Of a stretch of DNA of 64,000 bases, positions 42,014 to 49,828 are shown in pieces. The stretch comes from an uncultured euryarchaeote (GTDB lineage Archaea > Thermoplasmatota > Poseidoniia > Poseidoniales > Poseidoniaceae), in contig CALBIL010000059.1 in the NCBI GenBank assembly GCA_937892945.1, positions 49,457 to 113,456 on the forward strand, given 5' to 3'. The first letter of the stretch is position 1. Every line of letters starts with the position of its first letter. The notes beneath the pieces were generated by a model. That model had not been told where the DNA came from and searched no databases. It worked only from the letters and a program-made list of their open reading frames with translations. A program made the position numbers and the translations under genes.

Positions 42014-42427
42014 TTATACAGCGTGTGTTTCAATAAGATCGAACGGAATTATTTCTAATGCCTTTTGATGTGTAGATTCCATATCGATAGGGCACGCAGT
42101 TCCTGCATTGACTGCGTCGAGCCATGTGCGTGCACAAACGCACCACGAATCTCCAGGTTTGAGTCCCGGAAATCCATGAACGGGCATGGGCGTAATCAAA
42201 TCATTTCCCTTTGCCAAAGCATAGTTTAGAAATTCTTCAGTAACGACGCAACAAACGGTGTGTGAACCTCGGTCGTTGGAGTCGGTGTTACATTTCCCGT
42301 CCCGATACCAACCCGTCATTGGTGCACAGGAACATGTGTCGAGCGGCTCTCCAAGAACATTGAGACTTTCATCCATGCCACAAGCACACATCCCTCTGCC
42401 ATCAAGTCTTGCTTTCAGCATTGTCAA
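42014..42427 (-). CDS. DUF2237-family protein
   Basis: 137 residues; an internal start at MLKARL two codons later is possible. The family pattern is strong: NVLGEPLDTCS, PMTGWYRDGKCNT, GSHTVCCVVTEEFLNYALAKGNDL (in pieces), GFPGLKPGDSWCVCARTWLDA and a C-terminal helix. Many conserved cysteines suggest metal binding. It converges with GtrA. The role of the family is not established. Confidence 0.85.
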   Translation of the reverse strand: MTMLKARLDGRGMCACGMDESLNVLGEPLDTCSCAPMTGWYRDGKCNTDSNDRGSHTVCCVVTEEFLNYALAKGNDLITPMPVHGFPGLKPGDSWCVCARTWLDAVNAGTACPIDMESTHQKALEIIPFDLIETHAV

Positions 42428-42524
42428 AGAGTGATACTTGGCAGATTTCCTTTCTGCTAAGAACCCCCTTACCAGATGCAGATTCAGCGTTGGGTTCTAA
42501 GTCTATGTCGAATACGCAGGTGTA

Positions 42525-42956
42525 ATGCTACCGGATACAGTACACAAACTCCCTCGTGAAGAACGTTTTGCTTATGCTCGTTTACTAGCGTTTATGGCAA
42601 GGGTTGACAATGAATTAACCGTTGATGAGATGGCTATGTTTGAGCAGCGACTCGGTACAGCCCTCCTCTCCCCCCCGCAACGAAAAATGATTCGTAACGC
42701 TTTGAAGTCCCCTCCTTCTTTAGAAGAATGTCTTTCGGCAATGGGTGAAGAAACTGGACGACTCGCATTGCGAGATGCAACTTTGATGGCTGCTGCTGAT
42801 GGCACTGTTGATGAAGATGAGCGCGAAGTATTGGAATCGATTGTCGAACATTTCGGACTCGCTTCAGATTCTGTTGAACAACTGCTCAAGTGGACTGCGA
42901 AAGGTTACCGTTGGATGCAAGAAGGATACGATATCCTCAACGAGATATCGGAGTGA
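42525..42956 (+). CDS. TerB-like protein, first of a tandem pair
   Basis: 143 residues. Helical protein with the TerB-type acidic loops DNELTVDEMAMFEQRL and AAADGTVDEDEREVLESI, which in TerB bind metal. The C-terminus has the aromatic segment WTAKGYRWMQEGYDIL. It is paralogous to the next gene (same length, same order of motifs, for example LALRDATLMAAADG versus IALRDAILVAAVDG), and its stop overlaps the next start. TerB relatives are often in stress-response or membrane-associated systems, but no other Ter genes are seen here. Confidence 0.8.
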   Translation: MLPDTVHKLPREERFAYARLLAFMARVDNELTVDEMAMFEQRLGTALLSPPQRKMIRNALKSPPSLEECLSAMGEETGRLALRDATLMAAADGTVDEDEREVLESIVEHFGLASDSVEQLLKWTAKGYRWMQEGYDILNEISE

Positions 42957-43387
42957 ACTCCGTGTATCTCGACCTTGCAGTGGATTTCGCTCAAGAAGAT
43001 GTCAAAGGATATGCCGAAATCATGGTCATTGTCGCTTCAGCAGATGGCTCTCTGGTTAAAGAAGAACTTGCCATTATTGAAGCACTCATGGGGCGTTGTA
43101 TGATGCACCCTGAAATGAGAGTTGATATCCGGAATTTACTTGAGAATCCCCCGTCACTTGACTTGGTAGTATCGAAATTAAATCCTGTGGTGTTGAAGAT
43201 TGCTTTACGAGATGCAATTCTTGTTGCAGCTGTTGATGGGGAATACGACAAATCGGAGTTAGAAATCATCAAAACCCTCGCAAAAGCGGCCGGAGTTGAT
43301 AAAAAAGAACTCTCGGCTTTGTTTGAATGGATAAAAACGGGTTGGGAATGGCATAATGAGAGTTTTCAGCATCTCGGACTTCTTTGA
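42953..43387 (+). CDS. TerB-like protein, second of a tandem pair
   Basis: 144 residues. The track opens the frame at 42890 inside the first copy; a GTG at 42953 overlapping the upstream stop (GTGA) is preferred. TerB-like features are ADGSLVKEELAIIEALMG and AAVDGEYDKSELEIIKTLAKAAG, with a C-terminal FEWIKTGWEWHNE aromatic segment matching the first copy. The two clearly arose by tandem duplication and may form a heterodimer. Role unknown. Confidence 0.8.
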   Translation: MNSVYLDLAVDFAQEDVKGYAEIMVIVASADGSLVKEELAIIEALMGRCMMHPEMRVDIRNLLENPPSLDLVVSKLNPVVLKIALRDAILVAAVDGEYDKSELEIIKTLAKAAGVDKKELSALFEWIKTGWEWHNESFQHLGLL

Positions 43388-43393
43388 AAACCT

Positions 43394-43411
43394 GTTTTTC
43401 GGCTCTTTTTT
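43394..43411 (+). terminator. T-rich terminator after the TerB pair
   Basis: Two T-runs (GTTTTTC and CTTTTTTGG) lie 7-24 bases after the stop at 43387, typical of archaeal oligo-T termination. Confidence 0.45.
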
Positions 43412-43412
43412 G

Positions 43413-43431
43413 GACCCTTGAAACAAGGGTC
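43413..43431 (+). repeat. Perfect inverted repeat upstream of the methyltransferase
   Basis: GACCCTTG-AAA-CAAGGGTC, an 8-base perfect stem with a 3-base loop, 45 bases before the methyltransferase ATG. It could be an operator or a leader hairpin. It has no U-tract after it, so it is not itself a classical terminator. Confidence 0.4.
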
Positions 43432-43475
43432 ACATTCAAACCGGAAAAGCCAGCCCGCTGGTTTGGGTGGGGTGA

Positions 43476-45470
43476 ATGCAGAGCGGAGTAAGCGGATGGT
43501 ATGCACGACTAGACCGATGTCTCGGCGACCGTACCGAACAAATTCATATTTGGCTTGCTGCGTGGGAACAATCCCTTCTCGTTCACCAACCAATTGCCGC
43601 ACTTCTCCCCGAAGATTGGCCAACTCTCCCTGCAAATCTCTTGACCGACCCGGGGCATGTCCTTGACCACCTTTTAGCCAGGCATGACGCAGAGGCCGAC
43701 GGCCGCTCTCCTCGTGGCGCACATCCAACCCCTCCACGTTTAGCAGATGCAGTCATCGCTTCCGAGTTATTGGAAAGTTTGACGCGCCCAAAAGCCCCAG
43801 TTCAAACCTCTTCGATGCATTTGAGCAATCTCCCTCCCGGTTTCCAGCAACATCTCGAAAAACTCAACCTGCCTCAACATGTTCAAGAAACTGAAGTCGA
43901 TGACGAGTCTGAGTTTGAACGCGTTGAACTCGGCCTTCGGACACTCAGTGGAATCCCTCTTCCAGTCGCAGATACTTCATGCGGTGGCGGAATTTTCCAT
44001 GCACGCTTGATCCGACGTCATGCAGAAAACCACAGTGACAGCACCATTGAGCGGAAAGTCGCCGATACCAAAGCACTCCTTTCATCCTTCCAACTCCTCG
44101 ACAATGACGAATTAGTCGTAACTTCAACACGACAACGCTTGCTGCTTGAGTGTATCCGTTTTGATTTGGTAAGTTTGAAATCAAACAAACCCGGATGCCT
44201 CCCTCGAAAAGAAGCCGAACAGTTGCTTGAACAAGCAGTTCGTCAAGGCGATACTTTGCAAGGCGGTTGGCCTTGGTCTGATGCACCTCGACTCATCGTC
44301 ACCAATCCGCCTTGGTTGAGAATCAAAGACCGATTCCGTGGAATGGAAGAGGGAAGTAAACTTCGACGAGAACTCGGGGAACAATTGCGAGCGCTCTCCG
44401 ATGATGGTGTTCCACGTTTCTCGACAATGCGAGGCAATGTCAACCTCTATCGGCTGTTCATCGAACGCGGATTACAAATTTTGGAACAAGGCGGGCGTCT
44501 ACGGTTAATCGCTCCCGACAGCATTCTTCGTGAACAATCATCCCATCCGCTTCGCCAACTGCTTGTCGAAGGACATGGCTGGAGTGAGATTTGGGCTATT
44601 GAAGAAGCAAACCATTTGTTCCCTGGAATGACGCAAGGTGTAGCAGTTCTCGGCATCACTGCGAAACAAGAAACAGAGAAGCTTGTCATTCATGGCCCAA
44701 TCAGCCGTGCTGATTTACGCCGTGACCAAAGTGGTCTTTCCAATCGCGTTCCTTCTTTTGAGATGGAGAAAGAGCGTTGGGTTGCTTGGGCGAAAGATAC
44801 TTGGGCTATTCCTCGTTTGCCACGAGACCGTGTCGAACGTAAACAAACACTCCACATTCTTGACCATCTTGCGAGCCTCCCTCGAATGGGAGAGCAGCAA
44901 CACGCCATTGCAACCAACGGGCATACCATCCGTGTACGCGTTGGCGAAATCGACCAAACTGCACATTCAAAGTCGATTGAAACATGGGTCAAAGGACGTG
45001 GCTCCCGGCCGTTTATTCGTGGCGTACACTTTTCTGAAGATGAAGATGGCCAAGTGTTCGTCCGCCATCCAGCGTTCCGAACAGATATTCCATCAAGGGC
45101 TAACGAGCGCCAACTCGCTATGTGGTGTGGGAGTGCTGAACCGAAATACGGCCCACGTCTTGCTTGTCAAGCCATTGTGAATGCTCATCAAGAACGCCGC
45201 CTTCGCTGGGCAGTCATTCCAGCAGGATGCGTGCTTGGAAACAGCGTGAATCATATCGAACTGCATTCAGAGATTCAAGAACGCCTTATCCGAGACCATG
45301 GTACACTCGAGAAAGCACTTCACTGGATGTGTAAATTGTTGAATGCTAAAGATCTTGACGAATGGGCTCGCGCTTGGTCTGCCAATAACAACGTCAATAA
45401 TTACGAATTAGAAATGCTCCCAGTTGAAACTACATCGGAAATGCCGGAATTAGTGCTTTCAGTTCAGTAA
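43476..45470 (+). CDS. Orphan N6-adenine DNA methyltransferase, type IIG/Eco57I-like
   Basis: 664 residues. The N-terminal helical part ends in GAHPTPPRLADAVI, a motif common before methylase domains. Motif I is VADTSCGGGIF (near 165) and motif IV is LIVTNPPWLRI (near 274), an NPPW form that indicates adenine N6 methylation. RLRLIAPDSILREQ follows. The C-terminal 250 residues (NGHTIRVRVGEIDQ, RPFIRGVHF) resemble a TaqI/Eco57I-type target-recognition domain. No restriction nuclease motif (PD-ExK) was found at the N-terminus and no neighbour is a nuclease. It is therefore probably a stand-alone methylase, epigenetic or an inactive RM remnant. Confidence 0.85.
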   Translation: MQSGVSGWYARLDRCLGDRTEQIHIWLAAWEQSLLVHQPIAALLPEDWPTLPANLLTDPGHVLDHLLARHDAEADGRSPRGAHPTPPRLADAVIASELLESLTRPKAPVQTSSMHLSNLPPGFQQHLEKLNLPQHVQETEVDDESEFERVELGLRTLSGIPLPVADTSCGGGIFHARLIRRHAENHSDSTIERKVADTKALLSSFQLLDNDELVVTSTRQRLLLECIRFDLVSLKSNKPGCLPRKEAEQLLEQAVRQGDTLQGGWPWSDAPRLIVTNPPWLRIKDRFRGMEEGSKLRRELGEQLRALSDDGVPRFSTMRGNVNLYRLFIERGLQILEQGGRLRLIAPDSILREQSSHPLRQLLVEGHGWSEIWAIEEANHLFPGMTQGVAVLGITAKQETEKLVIHGPISRADLRRDQSGLSNRVPSFEMEKERWVAWAKDTWAIPRLPRDRVERKQTLHILDHLASLPRMGEQQHAIATNGHTIRVRVGEIDQTAHSKSIETWVKGRGSRPFIRGVHFSEDEDGQVFVRHPAFRTDIPSRANERQLAMWCGSAEPKYGPRLACQAIVNAHQERRLRWAVIPAGCVLGNSVNHIELHSEIQERLIRDHGTLEKALHWMCKLLNAKDLDEWARAWSANNNVNNYELEMLPVETTSEMPELVLSVQ

Positions 45471-45593
45471 TCAAGCAAACTACGGCCCACTTCTTTCGTT
45501 ATTGCAATCTCCCAAGACTGCATTGGAGTGCAACATCATTTATTACTGATAAGCCACTGCATTGACCGTTAGCGATTATTCGTGGTGAGTTAT

Positions 45594-46175
45594 ATGGGAA
45601 TTCATCCAAAGATCGGTATAACGGGCTTACCTCGTAGCGGCAAATCTGCCGTAATGGAAAAAGTCCTCGAAATGCTTCAAGATGAGCGAACCCGTGAAAT
45701 CAAGATGCGGGGTAGTTTAACCGAAGCACCGATCATCGGTGGGATGCGAACCGAGCCTATTTTAGACGGTAGTGAACGACTTGGGTACAGTGTATTCGAC
45801 ATCGTAACTGGTGAAAATGCGATTATGGCTCACAAAGATATCGATTCACGTCTTCGTGTTCTCGGATATGGAATTGACACAGAAGCCTTGGAACGAATCG
45901 CTATCCCTGCAATTGAATTTGCTCGAGATGAGTGTGAAGTTTTGGTTATCGATGAAATCGGGAAATTTGCTGTAGAAAGTGAAGCATTTGTTAATACTGT
46001 CCGCAGTGCCCTTGAAGTCGACAAACCAACTCTGTTGACACTTCACAAGAAAAGTCGCCATCCGTTGTTGCAAGACATTCGTCGCCGTGATGATGGTCGT
46101 ATTCTAGAAGTTACACCGGTGAATCGGGCATTACTCCCTTACAAAATTCACAAGTTGATGAGAGAAACCTACTGA
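45594..46175 (+). CDS. THEP1-like nucleoside-triphosphatase
   Basis: 193 residues from the ATG at 45594, which follows GGTGAGTTAT; the GTG at 45582 in the track is less likely. The Walker A is KIGITGLPRSGKS and the Walker B is VLVIDEIGKFAVES, as in THEP1/KaiC-like archaeal NTPases. The middle insert (IIGGMRTEPILDGSERLGY) is typical. These proteins hydrolyse NTPs in vitro; the cellular role is uncertain. The 123-base region upstream contains a TATA-like TTTATTA. Confidence 0.9.
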   Translation: MGIHPKIGITGLPRSGKSAVMEKVLEMLQDERTREIKMRGSLTEAPIIGGMRTEPILDGSERLGYSVFDIVTGENAIMAHKDIDSRLRVLGYGIDTEALERIAIPAIEFARDECEVLVIDEIGKFAVESEAFVNTVRSALEVDKPTLLTLHKKSRHPLLQDIRRRDDGRILEVTPVNRALLPYKIHKLMRETY

Positions 46176-46223
46176 GCCGTTGGTTGCCGTTGGGTTCATT
46201 GCCTTGTTCCTCTACGCAGGTCT

Positions 46224-46562
46224 ATGAGCACCCCATCCGATGCAGCATCGTCGCTTTTGCTCGGCACTGGAATCGGATGTTTTCTTATCACTGGCTTTGG
46301 ACTTGTTCAAGGACGAATGGATTTTGAAACCATGAGTATCGGATGGCTCTTTCCTCTTCTCGGCGCTTTACTGATTTTACTACCGAAATCTCTTCGTTCC
46401 GAAAGCGGTCTCTTGTCAGAACTCTTTCCCGATGAAGATGACGAGATGATGTCTGAACGAGTACGAAGTGAAATCGAAACTACGGTGAAAGATGGAAGCG
46501 TAAGTTCTGCATGGGCAGAATTAGAAACAGCCGTACTTGAATCGGAATTGAGTGAAGAATGA
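46224..46562 (+). CDS. Small two-pass membrane protein
   Basis: 112 residues. Two helices (LLLGTGIGCFLITGFGLV and MSIGWLFPLLGALLILLP) are followed by an acidic cytoplasmic tail with coiled-coil tendency (EDDEMMSERVRSEIETTVKDG). It lies 48 bases after the THEP1 gene and converges with the next polytopic gene. Unknown family. Confidence 0.6.
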   Translation: MSTPSDAASSLLLGTGIGCFLITGFGLVQGRMDFETMSIGWLFPLLGALLILLPKSLRSESGLLSELFPDEDDEMMSERVRSEIETTVKDGSVSSAWAELETAVLESELSEE

Positions 46563-46581
46563 AAGTGAGGGTAAGGCACCC

Positions 46582-48096
46582 TTATTCCTCTTCCAAAATT
46601 TGCTCAGAGTCGTTGTCACTCTGCGTGATGTGGAGAGTAAGCCCGATGCTTGCCATTGCACCAGGTATCCAGCCAAACCAAAGCGAAGCAAGAAATGGTT
46701 CATCCAAAGATAATGGAAGTAGAGCACACATTATTGTGATGAAAAGAACCGGATACAATACGAACGAATAGGAAGGCGAAGTAACATCACGTTCGATGAA
46801 CCATGGAGTAAGAGATGACCATGGTAAAGCAAGCCAAATTGCTGGAATTAAAAACAGGGCGAAAGGCGTAAACAGGCAAAGGACGATTGGAGAGGACATA
46901 AGTGTCATTTTCATCCACCATATTTCCGGTCGCGGAGCTGCATCGAATCCAAGTGCAGGTAAGAATTGAACCAACAGCATGACTGAAACGGCGACTGCAG
47001 CTATCCAAAAACCATACACATACGATCCAAAGCCAGTGCCAAAAATACCAATTTCATTGAGATGGAGTGGCGTCAAAACAAGAACCAGAAGTGCCATAAT
47101 CGCAGCTAAAACGAGCATACCCCAACTTCGCCCCTCTCCATGATTGAGTTCAGATTCTATCCGAACTGCTGGTTGAATGATAGTGGCTAAGCAAACGCCC
47201 AAGTGAAGCATAAGGATAAGCGGTAAAAGAAGGCCAATTTCCGGAATCTTTCCCAACCAATCATCATCGATTTCAGCCGTCATTGAAATCCAAACAATGG
47301 TCGTTGAGGCCAAGACCAGTACTTTGTTTCGAGCTCTATGTGCAAGTGTTTGAAAATTATCTCCGGCAAAAAACAACGTCGAAACTGCAAATATTTCTCC
47401 ACCAAACATCGTCAACCCTCCAAAAAGAAGGAGTGGTACAAGCGTGTGCAAAGATGGAACGGCTCCGATTGGATTGAGAGGGAATGTACTTGGAGAATAA
47501 TAGGCAGATTCAGGGAAAAGAGTGGTTGAGAAAAGCAGGAGAGCCAACCCGGTAAACATCATCATTCGGTTGCGAAAACTTTGCCGCAAATTGCTTCGTG
47601 CATTTGCTATACTTGGTAAGTGTCCAGAAAACAATGTGAACACAACGATCACCAGAGCAATACATTCAACGCCTCCATTCCCAGTCAGCATCAATCTCAA
47701 ATCGCTCAAAGAAAATTCACCAGGTCCCATGTATTGTGCAATCTCGATATGCGTCATGTCACGCTGAATCAGAGCGTTGAGCCGAACTATGAGCATCAGC
47801 AACAATTGGACTGGGGGTAACCAGCGTATGAAAAAAATCGCTTTCACCCAGAACGGGGAATTCTTCTTTTCAGCATATTTTTCTACTGCCTCGTAGAAAA
47901 TCCATGCGAAGAGCCCGAACACGAACAGCGGCAAAAACCACGGCATTGTGTCCCCCAACATGTTTGAGCCGTGGGGTGCAAAGCCCTTGAGGATGGCGGA
48001 AGCAAGATAGAGAGGAGCCAAGACCCACACACATGGGCCGCGACCAATGGCAAGAACAAGATTTGCTGGTTGTAGCGCGCGATACACCTTTAGCAA
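46582..48096 (-). CDS. Polytopic membrane protein, unknown family
   Basis: Up to 504 residues with about 11-12 membrane helices (for example LFVFGLFAWIFYEAVE, ALLLFSTTLFP, LLLPLILMLHLGVCLA, LFITIMCALLPLSL). No transporter signature is recognised. The annotated start overlaps the divergent NSUN2-like gene by 64 bases, so the true start may be a GTG around the CVWVLAPLYL segment. The C-terminus is acidic. A transport or membrane-assembly role is only possible. Confidence 0.7.
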   Translation of the reverse strand: MLKVYRALQPANLVLAIGRGPCVWVLAPLYLASAILKGFAPHGSNMLGDTMPWFLPLFVFGLFAWIFYEAVEKYAEKKNSPFWVKAIFFIRWLPPVQLLLMLIVRLNALIQRDMTHIEIAQYMGPGEFSLSDLRLMLTGNGGVECIALVIVVFTLFSGHLPSIANARSNLRQSFRNRMMMFTGLALLLFSTTLFPESAYYSPSTFPLNPIGAVPSLHTLVPLLLFGGLTMFGGEIFAVSTLFFAGDNFQTLAHRARNKVLVLASTTIVWISMTAEIDDDWLGKIPEIGLLLPLILMLHLGVCLATIIQPAVRIESELNHGEGRSWGMLVLAAIMALLVLVLTPLHLNEIGIFGTGFGSYVYGFWIAAVAVSVMLLVQFLPALGFDAAPRPEIWWMKMTLMSSPIVLCLFTPFALFLIPAIWLALPWSSLTPWFIERDVTSPSYSFVLYPVLFITIMCALLPLSLDEPFLASLWFGWIPGAMASIGLTLHITQSDNDSEQILEEE

Positions 48097-49823
48097 ATCT
48101 TGCTAAGAATTTAGGTTATGACTTCGATTCTTGGATTCAATCAGCGACGACCTCTCTTCCAGAAACGCTCCGTGTCACTCGCTCTCGCCATGATAAAGAT
48201 TGGACTGAAGCACAACTCCGTGAACTTGGAGGTCAACCTCTTCCTTGGGCTGAAGACGGCTTTGCTTGGCAAATGCCCTTTGCACGTGGCCAAGCACCCG
48301 ATGAACGGAGTAAGTATATTCTAAGTTTACTCCATGATTCAGGCCGAATTACACGCCAAGAAGCTGCGAGTATGCTCCCAGTAGTTGTCCTCGCCCCTCA
48401 ACCGGGCGAATTAATATTGGATTTATGTGCAGCTCCCGGCTCCAAAGCAACTCAAGTCGCTGAAGCAATCGCACCAAGTGGTGTTGTTGTTGCAAACGAG
48501 CCAATATCGGGCCGAGTCAACATGCTGGTCTCGAACAGAGGGCGCCTCTCGACGACAAACATGCTCATCAATCAACAAGACGGCCGACATATTGGCCGTA
48601 TCCCTCCGCCTGGCTACGATGGAATTGTTGCCGATGTTCCTTGTACCGGTTCTGCAACAACCCGAAAAAACAGAAATGTGTGGTGGAAGTGGTCGCCAAA
48701 AGAAAGTCGTACTTTATTCCGTTTACAGGTTGAAATCACCGTTAGAGGAGCCAGTCTTTTACGACCCGGTGGCAAATTAGTCTATTCGACTTGCAGCATC
48801 GACCCGTGCGAAAACGAGGCAGTCGTTGCTCAGTTGTTGCGTAAATTACCGTATCTGGAACTCGTTGAAATTGATGAATCAAAACTAGAAGGATTGAAAC
48901 TCCGTCCGGGACTTACCGATTGGGATGCGCTCGATGAACAGGGTGAACCACTCCCAAGAGGCGACGAAGTTGCTGAAACAACATTTCTCCAACCTGCTCA
49001 CATGAGTCCAGCAGCTCGTCTTCATTGGAATGACTTACTGGATGAAGAAATCGATGAAGATACTGAAGTTCGCATTCAATCAGAACTCGCCAAATGCCGC
49101 CGTCTTGTCCACCATGATAACGACACAGGTGGCTTTTTTGTTGCCTTGTTCCGCCATCGCCCAGACGCAACTCCGGAAGGAATTGCGAGATCATTCATCC
49201 GAACTCGAAAATCCTCCCTCCATTCTGAGTGGGTGCCTTTGGTTCTTGACCAGCCCCAAACAACCCGTCACACGATCTATGCAGCGAAAACCGAAACCAT
49301 TGATGAAGCAAAAACAAGATACGGTTTGGACGGAGAAGGTTTGTCTTGGTGGACTCGAGGTAAGCGTTTGAACATCGCTCCAAAAATGGTCGAAGAACGT
49401 ATTTTTAATCAAAAATGCCCAAATAAACGCGGCAATTTATGGCCTGAAGGAACCTTCCACCCACTCAAATTAATCCATGTCGGTTTACCCGCTTTCACCA
49501 AGAAGCGAGATGCTTGGCGTTCTCGTCAAGAAGCAGTTCCGGCCCTTCAATCACTTATTACTGAGTCGAAGCACAGTATTTCGAATGAAACATTAACTCG
49601 ATTACTGAAGGGTTGGGCTCCAATGATTGAGGACTATAACAGTGAATTTGAACCCATTGAAGTCGATGGCCCACTCCTGCTTTCCAGCCAGTTGCCAAGC
49701 GGCGAGGCTCTTGTTTCAGCATGGGCTGGAGCGCGTTTGACTTTGATGCTGGATGAAAAAGGCAGAGATATTCTACGCCTCAAACTTGGTATGCCTTTCC
49801 AAGTTGATGACGAGGAAGAGTGA
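48033..49823 (+). CDS. NSUN2/Trm4-like RNA 5-methylcytosine methyltransferase
   Basis: 596 residues. An SAM-binding Rossmann fold of the RsmB/NOL1/NOP2/sun family: motif I LILDLCAAPGSKATQVAEA (near 127), the catalytic cysteines Cys204 (DVPCTGSATTRKN) and Cys254 (VYSTCSIDPCENEAVVA). The overall pattern follows eukaryotic NSUN2/Trm4: ISRQEA-like ITRQEAASMLP, RKN-x-VWWKWSP, the extension GLKLRPGLTDWDAL and the NTGGFF-like DNDTGGFFVALF. A further 200-residue C-terminal region may be a PUA-like or RNA-binding extension. It probably makes m5C in tRNA. The start overlaps the divergent polytopic gene and could be internal. Confidence 0.92.
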   Translation: MGRDQWQEQDLLVVARDTPLANLAKNLGYDFDSWIQSATTSLPETLRVTRSRHDKDWTEAQLRELGGQPLPWAEDGFAWQMPFARGQAPDERSKYILSLLHDSGRITRQEAASMLPVVVLAPQPGELILDLCAAPGSKATQVAEAIAPSGVVVANEPISGRVNMLVSNRGRLSTTNMLINQQDGRHIGRIPPPGYDGIVADVPCTGSATTRKNRNVWWKWSPKESRTLFRLQVEITVRGASLLRPGGKLVYSTCSIDPCENEAVVAQLLRKLPYLELVEIDESKLEGLKLRPGLTDWDALDEQGEPLPRGDEVAETTFLQPAHMSPAARLHWNDLLDEEIDEDTEVRIQSELAKCRRLVHHDNDTGGFFVALFRHRPDATPEGIARSFIRTRKSSLHSEWVPLVLDQPQTTRHTIYAAKTETIDEAKTRYGLDGEGLSWWTRGKRLNIAPKMVEERIFNQKCPNKRGNLWPEGTFHPLKLIHVGLPAFTKKRDAWRSRQEAVPALQSLITESKHSISNETLTRLLKGWAPMIEDYNSEFEPIEVDGPLLLSSQLPSGEALVSAWAGARLTLMLDEKGRDILRLKLGMPFQVDDEEE

Positions 49824-49828
49824 ACATT

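Noticed and set aside
43476-45470. A restriction-modification defence island
   Set aside because: Only a methylase is present, with no nuclease, helicase or specificity-gene neighbour.
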